A DNA stretch of 51,409 nt from Phenylobacterium deserti (GTDB lineage: Bacteria; Pseudomonadota; Alphaproteobacteria; Caulobacterales; Caulobacteraceae): positions 1-51,409 of the forward strand of contig CALQQB010000026.1 of assembly GCA_943332615.1 (NCBI GenBank). Direction: 5' to 3'. The notes under the pieces were generated by a model. The model worked only from the letters and a program-made list of their open reading frames with translations. It did not search any database and was not told where the DNA came from. Shown one piece after another: positions 8,651 to 16,806 of the stretch; the first letter of the stretch is position 1; the number at the start of each line of letters is the position of its first letter. Made by a program: the position numbers and the translations under genes.

Positions 8651-9567
8651 CCAAGGTTGGCGCGCGACGCGGTCGCGCGCCGGCGCTTTCGGAGTTCCAG
8701 CCACGCGCCGGGCGCCGCCAGGAACGGGTGGCGCTCGCGAAAGGGCGTGACTGCGATCTCCATGCCGGTGTGCCGCTCGATCTTGTAGGCCGCGTAGCGC
8801 GCCGCGCCGTCGAAAGTGAAGGCCGCCTTCAGGATTCGCACCACGTTCAGCGGCTTTCCCATCAGGTTCGGCAGGACCCAGCGCGGCAGCCCGCGCTTCA
8901 CAGGCCGCAGCACCCCATGCCGCGCCTCGAACCCCACCTGGGCGGCCTCCCAGGCCAGCGGCAACAGCTCCGCATAGCGCGCCTCGGCCGACGCTATGAC
9001 GGTATCGGCCCGTCCCGTGGTCTCCATCCGGAACTCGGCGGCATAGGTCCGGCGGAACAGGGCCAGCCAGAAAGCGTTCGGCGGTCCCTCGTCGGGCCCG
9101 AACTTCGCGGCGTACCCCGCCGCCGTCGCCACGGCCGCAGCGCAGGCCTCAGCGGCGGCGGCCAACGCGCCGGGTCCGGCGCTCCAGACCAGCTGCGTCG
9201 GCTGCACGAACCGGGCCCAGATGGTGGTGTCCAGGGTCCGGCCTGCCGCCGCCCTGTGAAAGGTGGCGAGCGGCAGGGTGGCGACCTTTGCCCGCAGGGT
9301 GCGCGCGCCCACCTGAACCTCGTGATAGCTGATTTCGGGCCACAGCACGGCCTCGACCAGACCGCGCAGCCCGCGCCGATGTGGTCCGTTCGTCAGGCGG
9401 TAGAAGTCCAGCACCCCCGTCAGGTCGCCTGTCCGCAAGGTGGAGCCGTAGTAGAGCACCGCCGCATCACGCCCGGAATCGGCCAGAGCGGCGGCCAGGG
9501 CCATGACATCGGCAGGCGCCGGCGATGCCAGCTCCTCCCGCATCCGGTGGGTGAGCGCCTCGCTCAC
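8647..9567 (-). CDS. cpgC: Tam41-like cytidylyltransferase candidate, CpgC of ceramide phosphoglycerate synthesis
   Basis: A 306-residue protein starting at GTG 9567, which overlaps the stop of cpgB as GTGA. In Caulobacter the gene next to spt in this order is cpgC, needed for anionic ceramide head-group formation. Its sequence resembles Tam41/Mmp37, the mitochondrial-type CDP-diacylglycerol synthase: VLYYGSTLRTGDLTGVLDFY (residues 38-57) parallels the YGSG(x)nLDFIFAV nucleotidyltransferase signature, and the later block SYHEVQVGARTLRAKVATLP parallels the Tam41 strand pair around GRxIKYGVI. This suggests a CTP-dependent activation of a phospholipid-like substrate. The family match was judged by eye. 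Of the two signature acidic residues, only Asp54 is obvious. Confidence 0.72.
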   Translation of the reverse strand: MSEALTHRMREELASPAPADVMALAAALADSGRDAAVLYYGSTLRTGDLTGVLDFYRLTNGPHRRGLRGLVEAVLWPEISYHEVQVGARTLRAKVATLPLATFHRAAAGRTLDTTIWARFVQPTQLVWSAGPGALAAAAEACAAAVATAAGYAAKFGPDEGPPNAFWLALFRRTYAAEFRMETTGRADTVIASAEARYAELLPLAWEAAQVGFEARHGVLRPVKRGLPRWVLPNLMGKPLNVVRILKAAFTFDGAARYAAYKIERHTGMEIAVTPFRERHPFLAAPGAWLELRKRRRATASRANLG

Positions 9568-10469
9568 GGGATCACGAACTCCAACTCCGGCCCCTGGCGC
9601 AGCGACATCGCCCCGCCCTCGAAAATCTCCCCGTCCAGCACGAAGTCACCCGGGAAGCTCAGGTCGAAGGCCACCAGATCATCGCGCCGATAGCCGTGCG
9701 CCGCCAGCCAGGGCGGGTTGCGCCCCCGCAGGATCGCCGGCACGGCCCGCACAAGGCGGCGCGGGGGCGCTTCGACCGACAGCACCTTCAGCCCCTCATG
9801 CGGCTCACCGAACGGTTTCAGGCCCAGCGGAAAACGCTTCAGCGTGGACGCCAGCACCAGGAACCACGGCCGCGGCTCCACCGCGAAGGACAGCTCAACC
9901 ACCTCTCCCCGTCGCCAAGGGTCCTCCGGGCCGCCGAACAGGGTCCGGGCCGCCGCGCCCGCCAGGGTCACGCCGATGGCGGCGTTGTCGAAAAAGCCAA
10001 GGTCGTGGTTCTTCTGCGCCAACTCAGTCCCGCGCACGAAAGCGCCCAGGCCGAACAGAAAGCCCCGACGCTCCGGCAGCGTCTGCCCCGCCCGAACCAC
10101 CTCCAGGCAATGGCGCTTCTTCGGCCGCTTATCGGCCCGCGCCGCCGCCAGGATGTCCTCCAGGGTCGCGCCCATCGGGACGCCCAGGTCCAGCGCCAGC
10201 GCATTGGTTTTGCCGTTTGGCAGGATGGCCAGCCGCGGGATGCGCCCGCCATAGGCCTCGGGGATTCGTGTCAGCACCTCGCGGATGGTGCCATCGCCAC
10301 CGTCGATCACCACCAGGTCCACGTTCTCGGCCGCCAGCCGGCGCAGGCCAGCGAACAGTTCGCTCTCCTGCTCGGGCACGATGTCGAGCACGTCGTCCGG
10401 CAGCGGCGCGCGACCCGCATTCTTGTTGCGGTGGCTGCGCTGATTCCAGATGACGCCCGCGCGGATCAC
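9564..10469 (-). CDS. cpgB: ceramide kinase of the diacylglycerol/sphingosine kinase family, CpgB
   Basis: A 301-residue lipid kinase. VIDGGDGTIREV (54-65) is the nucleotide-binding GGDGT motif of the DAGK catalytic family, and LPNGKTNALALDL (83-95) is the next conserved loop. The C-terminal half (FPGDFVLDGEIFEG) matches the acidic end of YegS-like kinases. The start is GTG 10469, overlapping the TGA of cpgA as GTGA; the longer open frame upstream is only antisense-like sequence within cpgA. In Caulobacter the homologue in this position phosphorylates ceramide to ceramide 1-phosphate. Lying between cpgA and cpgC with both junctions overlapping, it is translationally coupled to them. Confidence 0.88.
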   Translation of the reverse strand: MIRAGVIWNQRSHRNKNAGRAPLPDDVLDIVPEQESELFAGLRRLAAENVDLVVIDGGDGTIREVLTRIPEAYGGRIPRLAILPNGKTNALALDLGVPMGATLEDILAAARADKRPKKRHCLEVVRAGQTLPERRGFLFGLGAFVRGTELAQKNHDLGFFDNAAIGVTLAGAAARTLFGGPEDPWRRGEVVELSFAVEPRPWFLVLASTLKRFPLGLKPFGEPHEGLKVLSVEAPPRRLVRAVPAILRGRNPPWLAAHGYRRDDLVAFDLSFPGDFVLDGEIFEGGAMSLRQGPELEFVIP

Positions 10470-11581
10470 CGCGACAGCCAGGAGACCACGCGGACGCGCG
10501 GCGTGGCGAAGGCCTGCACGAACTGAAGCGCGTGGACGCCCAGGCTGATCGCCGTCCAGATCACCACGGCGTAGAAGCCCAATTCCGGAATACCGAGCAG
10601 CCAGGCTGGGGTCAGGATCAGGAGGTTCGGGTTTCGCCGCGCCGTGATCAGCCGGAACCAGCTGTCGAACGGCCGCCACGAATGCACGTGGAAACCGAAG
10701 CGGCGCATGAAGATGCCTTCGATCACGCGCTGGAACACATAGCCGGCGATCATCACCTCGACCGCCAGCCGCGGATGCGGCGGGCGCAGGCCCAGCTGCT
10801 GGCAACCGACCCACCACGCGAACCACCAGAACGGCGGATGGATCAGGTCGATGCCGTGATCGAAGATGTTGCCGATCTTGGACGACGTGAGCGTCACCCG
10901 CGCCAGCTTGCCATCGACGGTGTCGAGGAAGGTCATGATCCAGGCGCAGACCAGACCCCAGGTGAACTCGCCCTTCCAGAACAGAGCGAAGGCGGCCAAC
11001 GTCAGCAGAAGACCCAGGAATGTCACATGGTTGGGGCGAACTCCTGCGACGGCGCACCAGCGGGTGACAATGCGCGCCGGGACCGGCCACAAGTACTTGG
11101 TGACGAGGTCGGTGACGCCCTTGTAGGAGCCGGCGAAGGTGCGGGCCTCCACGGCGCGGACGTTCTCCGGGGTCAGGCGGACGAGCACCGGCGGCTCCTT
11201 CTTGCGAAGGTCGCTGTTGTAGGAAAGCTCGGCCAGCGACAGGCGTTGCAGCCCGCCAGGATACTCACCGCGCAGCAGGGCGGCGCCGACCTCGGCAGCG
11301 CGGGCGGCGGGCACGTGGGCCGCCACGGCCTCACTCTCGTCGGTCACCAGCACCGCGTTCGGGCGCTTGGCCAGGGTAGCCAGCAGGGCTTCATCATAGA
11401 CCCAGTTGCCCAAAGCCAGCACCACGCCGCCGCTGGCCGGCGGCTGCGTCACGAGAGCAAGCTCGGCGCGCTCGAAGGTGCGCCGCAGACGCTCTGCCGC
11501 CGTCATTCCCCACAGCCGCACCTCGCCCGTGCCCAGGATAAGGCCGGATGGCGCCGCGGCGGTCGTCTCGGTGGTCTGCAA
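10466..11581 (-). CDS. cpgA: CDP-alcohol phosphotransferase with N-terminal extension, CpgA
   Basis: A 371-residue membrane enzyme. The complete CDP-alcohol phosphatidyltransferase signature D-x2-DG-x2-AR-x8-G-x3-D-x3-D is present: Asp220, Asp223, Gly224, Ala227, Arg228, Gly237, Asp241 and Asp245. About six membrane helices span residues 165-365. Residues 1-150 form a soluble domain (GLILGTGEVRLWGM, later LRKKEPPVLVRLTPENVRA) whose layout is like the N-terminal domain of fused IPCT-DIPPS enzymes. The chemistry of the family is transfer of a phosphoalcohol from a CDP-activated donor. In Caulobacter this gene is needed to place the phosphoglycerate head group on ceramide. It overlaps cpgB (GTGA) and follows the DUF2141 gene by about 98 bases. 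Confidence 0.85.
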   Translation of the reverse strand: MQTTETTAAAPSGLILGTGEVRLWGMTAAERLRRTFERAELALVTQPPASGGVVLALGNWVYDEALLATLAKRPNAVLVTDESEAVAAHVPAARAAEVGAALLRGEYPGGLQRLSLAELSYNSDLRKKEPPVLVRLTPENVRAVEARTFAGSYKGVTDLVTKYLWPVPARIVTRWCAVAGVRPNHVTFLGLLLTLAAFALFWKGEFTWGLVCAWIMTFLDTVDGKLARVTLTSSKIGNIFDHGIDLIHPPFWWFAWWVGCQQLGLRPPHPRLAVEVMIAGYVFQRVIEGIFMRRFGFHVHSWRPFDSWFRLITARRNPNLLILTPAWLLGIPELGFYAVVIWTAISLGVHALQFVQAFATPRVRVVSWLSR

Positions 11582-11679
11582 AACCTAGGCGCGCCTCTCA
11601 CGCAAATCAGTGGCCCCTGATACCGGGCGTCGGCGGCTTGGCAAAGCGCGCGGCGTCGCCGCGGCCTCACCTGCACAGG

Positions 11680-12147
11680 TCAGCGCAGGTAGCGCATCTG
11701 GATGGAGATCGCGCCTTCGCCCGGCGCCAGCTTGAAGCGGGTCTGCGACAGCGGCGGCAGCCCCACCTTGGTCTCCGGATTGTTGGAGAAGCCGAAGCCT
11801 TCCACCGGCAGGCCGACAAGCGTGCGGTTGAAGTCCCGGTCGGCGTTCACATCGTGATAGATCGCCACCGCGTAGCTGGCTGGCGGCAGCCACAGGCAGG
11901 CCCGCACGGACGCCGCCGCAGGCAAACGGACGCGGGCGACCTTTCCGCCCCTTGCCAGGAACCGCCGCCGTTCGTCAGGATAGACGGTGATCGCGACCTC
12001 ACCCCGGGAGGAGCGCACGCCGCTGACCTGCACAGTCAGCTTCGAGGTCCCGGCCGCATGAGCGCCTTCGCATCCTTCGTCCGCGAGGGCGGGCGAACCC
12101 AGCGCCAGCGCACCTAGAAGGGCCCATGCGCCCATATGGCCTTTCAT
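11680..12147 (-). CDS. exported DUF2141 domain protein
   Basis: A 155-residue protein taken from ATG 12147, the start that places a signal peptide (MGAWALLGALALGSPALA then DEG) at the N-terminus. The mature part has the DUF2141 pattern: KLTVQVSGVRSSRGEVAITV, then RVRLPAAASVRACLWLPPAS, then YAVAIYHDVNADRDFNRTLV, then PVEGFGFSNN. This is a small beta-sandwich family of periplasmic or outer-membrane proteins of unknown function. It is the first gene of the minus-strand unit that continues into cpgA-cpgB-cpgC, and 62 bases separate its start from that of the divergent HIT gene. A role with lipid head groups or their delivery is only suggested by position. Confidence 0.82.
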   Translation of the reverse strand: MKGHMGAWALLGALALGSPALADEGCEGAHAAGTSKLTVQVSGVRSSRGEVAITVYPDERRRFLARGGKVARVRLPAAASVRACLWLPPASYAVAIYHDVNADRDFNRTLVGLPVEGFGFSNNPETKVGLPPLSQTRFKLAPGEGAISIQMRYLR

Positions 12148-12209
12148 GGTCAGGACCGGCTCCCTATGATCCAAGATGCGGCTTGGCCGCTCACCCGTTC
12201 GGACAAGTC

Positions 12210-12644
12210 GTGACAAATCCCACAGCCCGCAAGTTCGGTTATCCCAACACCCTGGTCGCCGAGACCGAACACTGGCTGGTCCTCGTGCGACCCCAGCAAC
12301 CGACCTACGGCGCCCTTGTGCTGGTGTGCAAGGAAGAAGCCAAGGCCTTCTCCGACCTTACGTCGGCTGCATTCGCCGACATGAAACAGGCGGTTGGCGG
12401 GATTGAGGCGCTGCTTCGCCACACTGTGGCCTACGAACGTATCAATTACCTGATGCTGATGATGGTCGATCCCGACGTCCACTTCCATGTCCTGCCGCGC
12501 TATGCCGGAGAGCGGGAATACGGGGGCCACACCTTCGCGGATGCGGGGTGGCCGGGGCCGCCGGCCCTTGCGTCCCACGTCGCGCTGAGCGAGGAGGAAG
12601 CGGCGGTCCTGGCCGCCGAGTTCGCCGCCCGCTGGCGATCATGA
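12210..12644 (+). CDS. HIT-family nucleotide hydrolase/transferase
   Basis: A 144-residue protein taken from GTG 12210; earlier in-frame starts run into the divergent gene. TNPTARKFGYPNTLVAETEH followed by VLVRPQQPTYGALVL is the typical N-terminal strand region of HIT proteins, and DVHFHVLPRY is the histidine triad. Aligned on LPR with Fhit-type HVHVHVLPR, the second and third histidines, including the catalytic one, are kept and the first is Asp. HIT enzymes cleave or transfer nucleoside phosphates such as Ap4A or adenylates. It opens the plus-strand unit HIT-LptF-LptG-ceramide synthase-NTP transferase, with about 19 bases to the next gene. It may clear a nucleotidyl by-product, but this is a guess. 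Confidence 0.78.
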   Translation: MTNPTARKFGYPNTLVAETEHWLVLVRPQQPTYGALVLVCKEEAKAFSDLTSAAFADMKQAVGGIEALLRHTVAYERINYLMLMMVDPDVHFHVLPRYAGEREYGGHTFADAGWPGPPALASHVALSEEEAAVLAAEFAARWRS

Positions 12645-12663
12645 CCGCCGCCTTCCGGGGGAT

Positions 12664-13848
12664 TTGTTGAGCCTCGTCGATCGCTATCTTTTGCGCCTGG
12701 CCTTCTGGCCGATGGTGGGGGCCATGGGGGTGACCCTGATCGCGCTGCTGCTGGAGCGTATCCTGCGTCTGCTCGACATGCTGGCCGCGTCAAACGACCG
12801 CTTCGGCTTCGTGGCGCAACTCGCCGTGAACCTCGTGCCGCACTACGTCGGCCTTACCCTGCCGGCCGCGTTCTTCCTCGCCCTGATGGTGGTGGTGAAC
12901 CGGATGAACCAGGCGTCGGAGATCGACGCCCTGCTGGCGGCGGGCGTCTCTTTGACCCGACTGGCGGCGCCCTATCTCTGCCTGGCGGCCGCGCTCACCG
13001 CCGTCAGCCTGTTGGTCTTCGGCTTCCTGCAGCCCTACAGCCGCTACGCCTATCGCGCGGTGCTGCATTCGGCCCAGAACGCCGGCTGGAACGGCCTGGT
13101 GCCGGCGGAGACGATCCTGATCCCGTCCAAGGACCTGACCATGACCACCGACGAGGCGGACGCGGCCGGCCAGCGGCTCAGCCACGTCTTTATCCGCCGG
13201 ATAACCGACAAGGGCCGCGAGGAGATCACCACGGCCGGCATGGCCGAGATCCGGCGGTCGCCTGACGGCAAGACCGTGAAGCTGATGATGCAGAACGGCC
13301 AGCAGCTGCGCTTCAACGACCTGGGGCGGCCGGAACTTCTCAGCTTCAAGGACTTCACCATGCAGTTGCCGGTCACCGGACCGGCGAAGCTGCTGCGCGC
13401 CCGCGGCGGTGACGAGCGCGAGCTGACCCTGTTCGAACTGGCGCGTCAGGCCCGGTCCGGCCACTCGATGATCGCGGAGGCCGCGCTGAAGAGCGAACTC
13501 TATGGCCGCCTCGCCAAGGCCTTCGTACTGCCGCTGCTGACCCTGCTGGGCGTACCCTTGGGCCTGGCCGCCAAGCGCAGCGGCCGCGCGCCGGGCATGG
13601 TGGTGGGCGGGGTCCTGCTGCTGGCGTTCTTCCACGCGGTGCAGCTGGGCCAAGGCTTGGCCGCCACCGGCCGGGTGTCGCCCGAGGTGGCCGTAGGCGG
13701 CCCCTTCTTCGCCATGGCGGCGATCGCTTTCACGGTGTTCTTCACCAGCCGCAAACGGCCGGGCGAGACACCGGTCGGCCGCGCGATGGAAGGAATTTCG
13801 GCGCTGATCAGCCGCTTCAAGCTCAAGCGCGCCGGCACACCCGCATGA
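12664..13848 (+). CDS. LptF-like permease (YjgP/YjgQ family), sphingolipid-locus paralogue
   Basis: A 394-residue protein of the YjgP/YjgQ family. It opens with SLVDRYLLRLAFWPMV and a membrane helix, has two more helices up to about residue 125, a soluble periplasmic domain (about 130-270) and three C-terminal helices. TLLGVPLGLAAKRSGR is the conserved C-terminal loop of LptF/LptG. Starts are TTG at 12664 or 12667, after GGGGGA. LptF and LptG form the inner-membrane channel of the LPS export ABC transporter with LptB. The housekeeping pair in these bacteria normally sits with lptD-surA-pdxA-ksgA, so a pair beside ceramide synthase is probably a second, specialised copy. It overlaps the LptG-like gene (ATGA). 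Confidence 0.88.
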   Translation: MLSLVDRYLLRLAFWPMVGAMGVTLIALLLERILRLLDMLAASNDRFGFVAQLAVNLVPHYVGLTLPAAFFLALMVVVNRMNQASEIDALLAAGVSLTRLAAPYLCLAAALTAVSLLVFGFLQPYSRYAYRAVLHSAQNAGWNGLVPAETILIPSKDLTMTTDEADAAGQRLSHVFIRRITDKGREEITTAGMAEIRRSPDGKTVKLMMQNGQQLRFNDLGRPELLSFKDFTMQLPVTGPAKLLRARGGDERELTLFELARQARSGHSMIAEAALKSELYGRLAKAFVLPLLTLLGVPLGLAAKRSGRAPGMVVGGVLLLAFFHAVQLGQGLAATGRVSPEVAVGGPFFAMAAIAFTVFFTSRKRPGETPVGRAMEGISALISRFKLKRAGTPA

Positions 13849-14903
13849 CGCTGCCGATATATCTCATCAAGGTCATGGGCTGGCGGGTGCTGGCCGCGCT
13901 CGCGGTGCTGATGGGCATCCTGCAGATCATCGACCTGCTGGAGGTCACCACCTCGATCCTGGATCGCCAGCTGGGCGCGGCGGGCGTGGCCTACTACGCC
14001 CTGCTGCGCGCGCCGCGGCTGTTCGAACAGGCCGCGCCGCTGGCCGTGCTGGCTGGCTCGCTCTTCGCCTTCGGCAAGCTGGCCGGCGAAAGCGCGGTGA
14101 CCGCGATGCGGTCCACCGGCATCTCCGCCTACCGAATTACCCTCATGGCCATGCCGACGATCCTGGTCCTGGCGCTCGGCCAGCTGGCGGTGACGATGGT
14201 GATCGCGCCGCACACCGACGAGGTGCTGAGCGCGTGGTGGCAGGGCAGCACGCCCAAGGACCCGTCCAAGGTCATCGACCCCGTCACCTTCCGCGTCGGC
14301 CCGGAAATCGTCACCGCGACCCCGCGCGACCCCGACGGCCGCAGCCTTGAGAAGGTCACCATCTACCGCCGCGATGAGACCGGCCGCCTCGTCCAACGCA
14401 CCGACGCCCAGGCCGCCGTCTACAACGCTGGCCGCTGGAAACTGATCCAGCCGAGATTCGAGGCGCTGGGTCTCTCGAGCATCGCCGAGGGCGCCGCCGC
14501 GACCCAGGACTGGACCGAGGACCTGACGCCCGGCGATGTCCGCGCGCTTGCTGCCGGCCAGACCCTGGTGACGCCGCAGGAGGCCAGCCGGGCCCTGGCG
14601 GGCGGCCTGTCGGTACGGCCCAAGACCTTCTACGACACCCAGATTCAACGAGCCTGGGCGGCGCCGGTGGCCTGCCTGGTGATGCTGCTTCTGGCCGCGC
14701 CCGCGGCGCTCGCGAACTTCCGGGGCGGCGGGGCGACCCTGCTGGTCCAGTGCCTGGCGGGCGGCCTGCTGTTCCTGGTGTTCGACGGCGCCTTTACGGC
14801 GCTGGGGGAGAACGGCGCCGCGCCCCCGATCCTGGCCGCCTGGGCGGCGCCCGCGATGTTCGCGGCGCTTGGGGTGACCGCGCTGCTTTATCTCGAAGGG
14901 TGA
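13845..14903 (+). CDS. LptG-like permease (YjgP/YjgQ family), sphingolipid-locus paralogue
   Basis: A 352-residue partner of the preceding permease. Start LPIYLIKVMGWRVLAALAVL gives the first membrane helix; GVAYYALLRAPRLFEQAAPL and AGSLFAFGKLAGESAVTAMR are the conserved LptG loop and second/third helix; a periplasmic beta domain follows (about 150-255); the C-terminus has three helices including FRGGGATLLVQCLAGGLLFL. Length equals that of LptG. The ATG overlaps the stop of the LptF-like gene and its own stop is two bases before the ATG of ceramide synthase, so the three proteins are made together. No LptB-like ATPase or LptC/A gene is in the window, so the pair would have to share an ATPase encoded elsewhere. 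Confidence 0.88.
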   Translation: MTLPIYLIKVMGWRVLAALAVLMGILQIIDLLEVTTSILDRQLGAAGVAYYALLRAPRLFEQAAPLAVLAGSLFAFGKLAGESAVTAMRSTGISAYRITLMAMPTILVLALGQLAVTMVIAPHTDEVLSAWWQGSTPKDPSKVIDPVTFRVGPEIVTATPRDPDGRSLEKVTIYRRDETGRLVQRTDAQAAVYNAGRWKLIQPRFEALGLSSIAEGAAATQDWTEDLTPGDVRALAAGQTLVTPQEASRALAGGLSVRPKTFYDTQIQRAWAAPVACLVMLLLAAPAALANFRGGGATLLVQCLAGGLLFLVFDGAFTALGENGAAPPILAAWAAPAMFAALGVTALLYLEG

Positions 14904-14905
14904 CC

Positions 14906-16057
14906 ATGGCCCAAGCGGGGACAGGGGGCGGGCTGGAGGTCATCCCGGTTCGGACGAAGGCGGAGCTGAACCGTTTCATCCGTGTGCCGATGCGCCTGGG
15001 CGCAGGCGACCCGAACTATGTCGCCCCCCTGATGTTCGAGCGGCAGGAGTCGCTCACCGCCAAGGGCAACCCGTTCTTTGAGCATGCCGACGTGCAGTTC
15101 TGGCTGGCGGTCCGCGACGGCCGCGACGTGGGCCGGATCAGCGCCCAGATCGACCACCTGAACCCGCAGACCGCCGAGGGCATCGGCAACTTCGGCATGA
15201 TCGCCGCCGAGGACGACGCAGAGGTGTTCAACGCGCTCTTCCGCACCGCCGAGGACTGGCTGCGCGCCCGCGGCTGCAAGACCGCGTTGGGGCCGGTCAA
15301 CCTGTCGACCAATGAAGAGGTTGGCCTGCTGGTCGAGGGCGCCGAGCACCCGCCGATGTTCATGATGAGCCATGACGCGCCACACACACCCGGCCACATC
15401 GAGGCCGCCGGCTATGCCCGCGCCAAGGACATCTACGCCTACGTCTGCAGCGTCGCCGACGACCTGCCTGGACCGATCCTGCGCCGGGTGCGCAAAGCTC
15501 CGGCCGAGGGCGTCACCCTGCGCACGCTCGACATGAAGCGCTTCGATGCCGAGGTGGACACTCTGACCGGCATCCTGAACGACGCCTGGTCGGGCAACTG
15601 GGGCTTCGCGCCTACCACCGAGGCCGAGACCAAGACCCTGGCCAACACCCTGAAGCTGATCCTTGACCCGCGCCTGACATGGTTCGCCGAGATCGACGGC
15701 GAGGCCGCCGGCTTCATCGTGCTGCTGCCCAACATCAACGAGGCGATCCGCGACCTGGGCGGCAAGCTGTTTCCGTTCGGCTGGGCCAAGCTGATCTGGC
15801 GGCTGAAGGTCCGGGGCCTGAAGACCGGCCGGGTGCCGCTGATGGGCGTGAAGCGCAAGTTCGCCGGCACGATGCGCGGCCAGTTGTTGCCCTTCCAGCT
15901 GATCGACGCCACGGCCCAGGCGGCCCGCAAGCTGGGCTACGAGCGCTATGAACTCAGCTGGGTGCTGGAGGACAACCTCGCCATGCGGCGCATCTGCGAC
16001 GTCGGCGGGGCGAAGGTCTACAAGACCTACCGCCTCTACGAGAAGTCGCTGGCTTGA
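14906..16057 (+). CDS. bcerS: bacterial ceramide synthase (GNAT-like N-acyltransferase)
   Basis: A 383-residue protein from ATG 14906, which has AAGGG six bases upstream; the longer open frame runs into lptG-like. It begins LEVIPVRTKAELNRFIRVPM and contains the pattern of the large GNAT-like family found in many Proteobacteria: QFWLAVRDGRDVGRISAQID (first acyl-CoA-like core) and a second core ending SWVLEDNLAMRRICDVGG with the typical N-x-x-MRR-I motif. In Caulobacter the homologous gene of the sphingolipid locus was shown to be a ceramide synthase that evolved separately from the eukaryotic enzyme and N-acylates the sphingoid base. Location behind LptFG-like genes and before an NTP transferase, coupled by TTGA, supports this identity over a generic acetyltransferase. 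Confidence 0.83.
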   Translation: MAQAGTGGGLEVIPVRTKAELNRFIRVPMRLGAGDPNYVAPLMFERQESLTAKGNPFFEHADVQFWLAVRDGRDVGRISAQIDHLNPQTAEGIGNFGMIAAEDDAEVFNALFRTAEDWLRARGCKTALGPVNLSTNEEVGLLVEGAEHPPMFMMSHDAPHTPGHIEAAGYARAKDIYAYVCSVADDLPGPILRRVRKAPAEGVTLRTLDMKRFDAEVDTLTGILNDAWSGNWGFAPTTEAETKTLANTLKLILDPRLTWFAEIDGEAAGFIVLLPNINEAIRDLGGKLFPFGWAKLIWRLKVRGLKTGRVPLMGVKRKFAGTMRGQLLPFQLIDATAQAARKLGYERYELSWVLEDNLAMRRICDVGGAKVYKTYRLYEKSLA

Positions 16058-16806
16058 CCGGTTTTTCGGCCCTGGTGCTGGCCGGATCGCGGACGCGCGT
16101 CCAGGACCCGGTGGCGGCCTACGGCGGCGCGGCGCACAAGGCGCTGATCCTGCTGCAGGGAAAGACCCTGCTGGCCCGCGTCGTCGGCGCGCTGTGGACG
16201 GCGGGCGCCACGCGTATCGCGGTGATCTCCAGCCACCCTGGCGTCCGCGCCGAAGCCTTGCGCCTGGGTGTCGAGACGCTGGAGGAGGCTGATGGCCCTA
16301 GCCTCAGCGTGAAGGCCGGCGCGGAAGCCCTGGGGACACCCCTGGTGGTCACCACCGCCGACCATGCCCTGCTCCAAGGCGCCTGGGTCGAGCGCTTCCT
16401 GGCCGACGTCCCGCCCGGCGCGCACGTCGCCGCCCTGGTGGCCGCCCGCGCCACGGTCGAAGCCGCCGCCCCGACCACTCAGCGCACCTGGCTCAAGCTC
16501 GCCGATGGCCACTGGTCCGGCTGCAATCTCTTCTATCTGGCCAACGACCGCGCGCTTGGCGTCGTGGACCTGTGGCGGCGTGTGGAGGCGGAGCGCAAGC
16601 GGCCCTGGAAGCAGGCGCAAATCCTGGGGCTGGGCATGCTGGCCAGCTACGCCCTGGGGCGGCTGTCCCTGGCGAAGGCCGCCGCCCGGCTGGGCGAGCT
16701 CTCGGGCGTCCGGGCGGCGATCGTCGTGACCCCATTCGGGCTGGCGTCCGTGGACGTGGACAAGCCGGCCGACCTGGACCTGGTGCGATCGATCGTCGGC
16801 GATTAG
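16054..16806 (+). CDS. MobA-like NTP transferase domain protein
   Basis: A 250-residue nucleotidyltransferase with TTG start at 16054 overlapping the stop of the ceramide synthase (TTGA). SALVLAGSRTRVQDPVAAYG is a variant of the LAGGxGxRM loop: the usual second glycine is Ser and the arginine-rich part is stretched. The central PLVVTTADHALL holds the metal-binding Asp in a T-A-D-H context, as in GlmU/MobA-like enzymes. The C-terminal part is helical and lacks a hexapeptide repeat domain. It probably transfers a nucleoside monophosphate to a small phosphorylated compound. Its place in the unit suggests it prepares an activated head group or protects the pathway, but no substrate can be read from the sequence. 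Confidence 0.75.
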   Translation: MTGFSALVLAGSRTRVQDPVAAYGGAAHKALILLQGKTLLARVVGALWTAGATRIAVISSHPGVRAEALRLGVETLEEADGPSLSVKAGAEALGTPLVVTTADHALLQGAWVERFLADVPPGAHVAALVAARATVEAAAPTTQRTWLKLADGHWSGCNLFYLANDRALGVVDLWRRVEAERKRPWKQAQILGLGMLASYALGRLSLAKAAARLGELSGVRAAIVVTPFGLASVDVDKPADLDLVRSIVGD

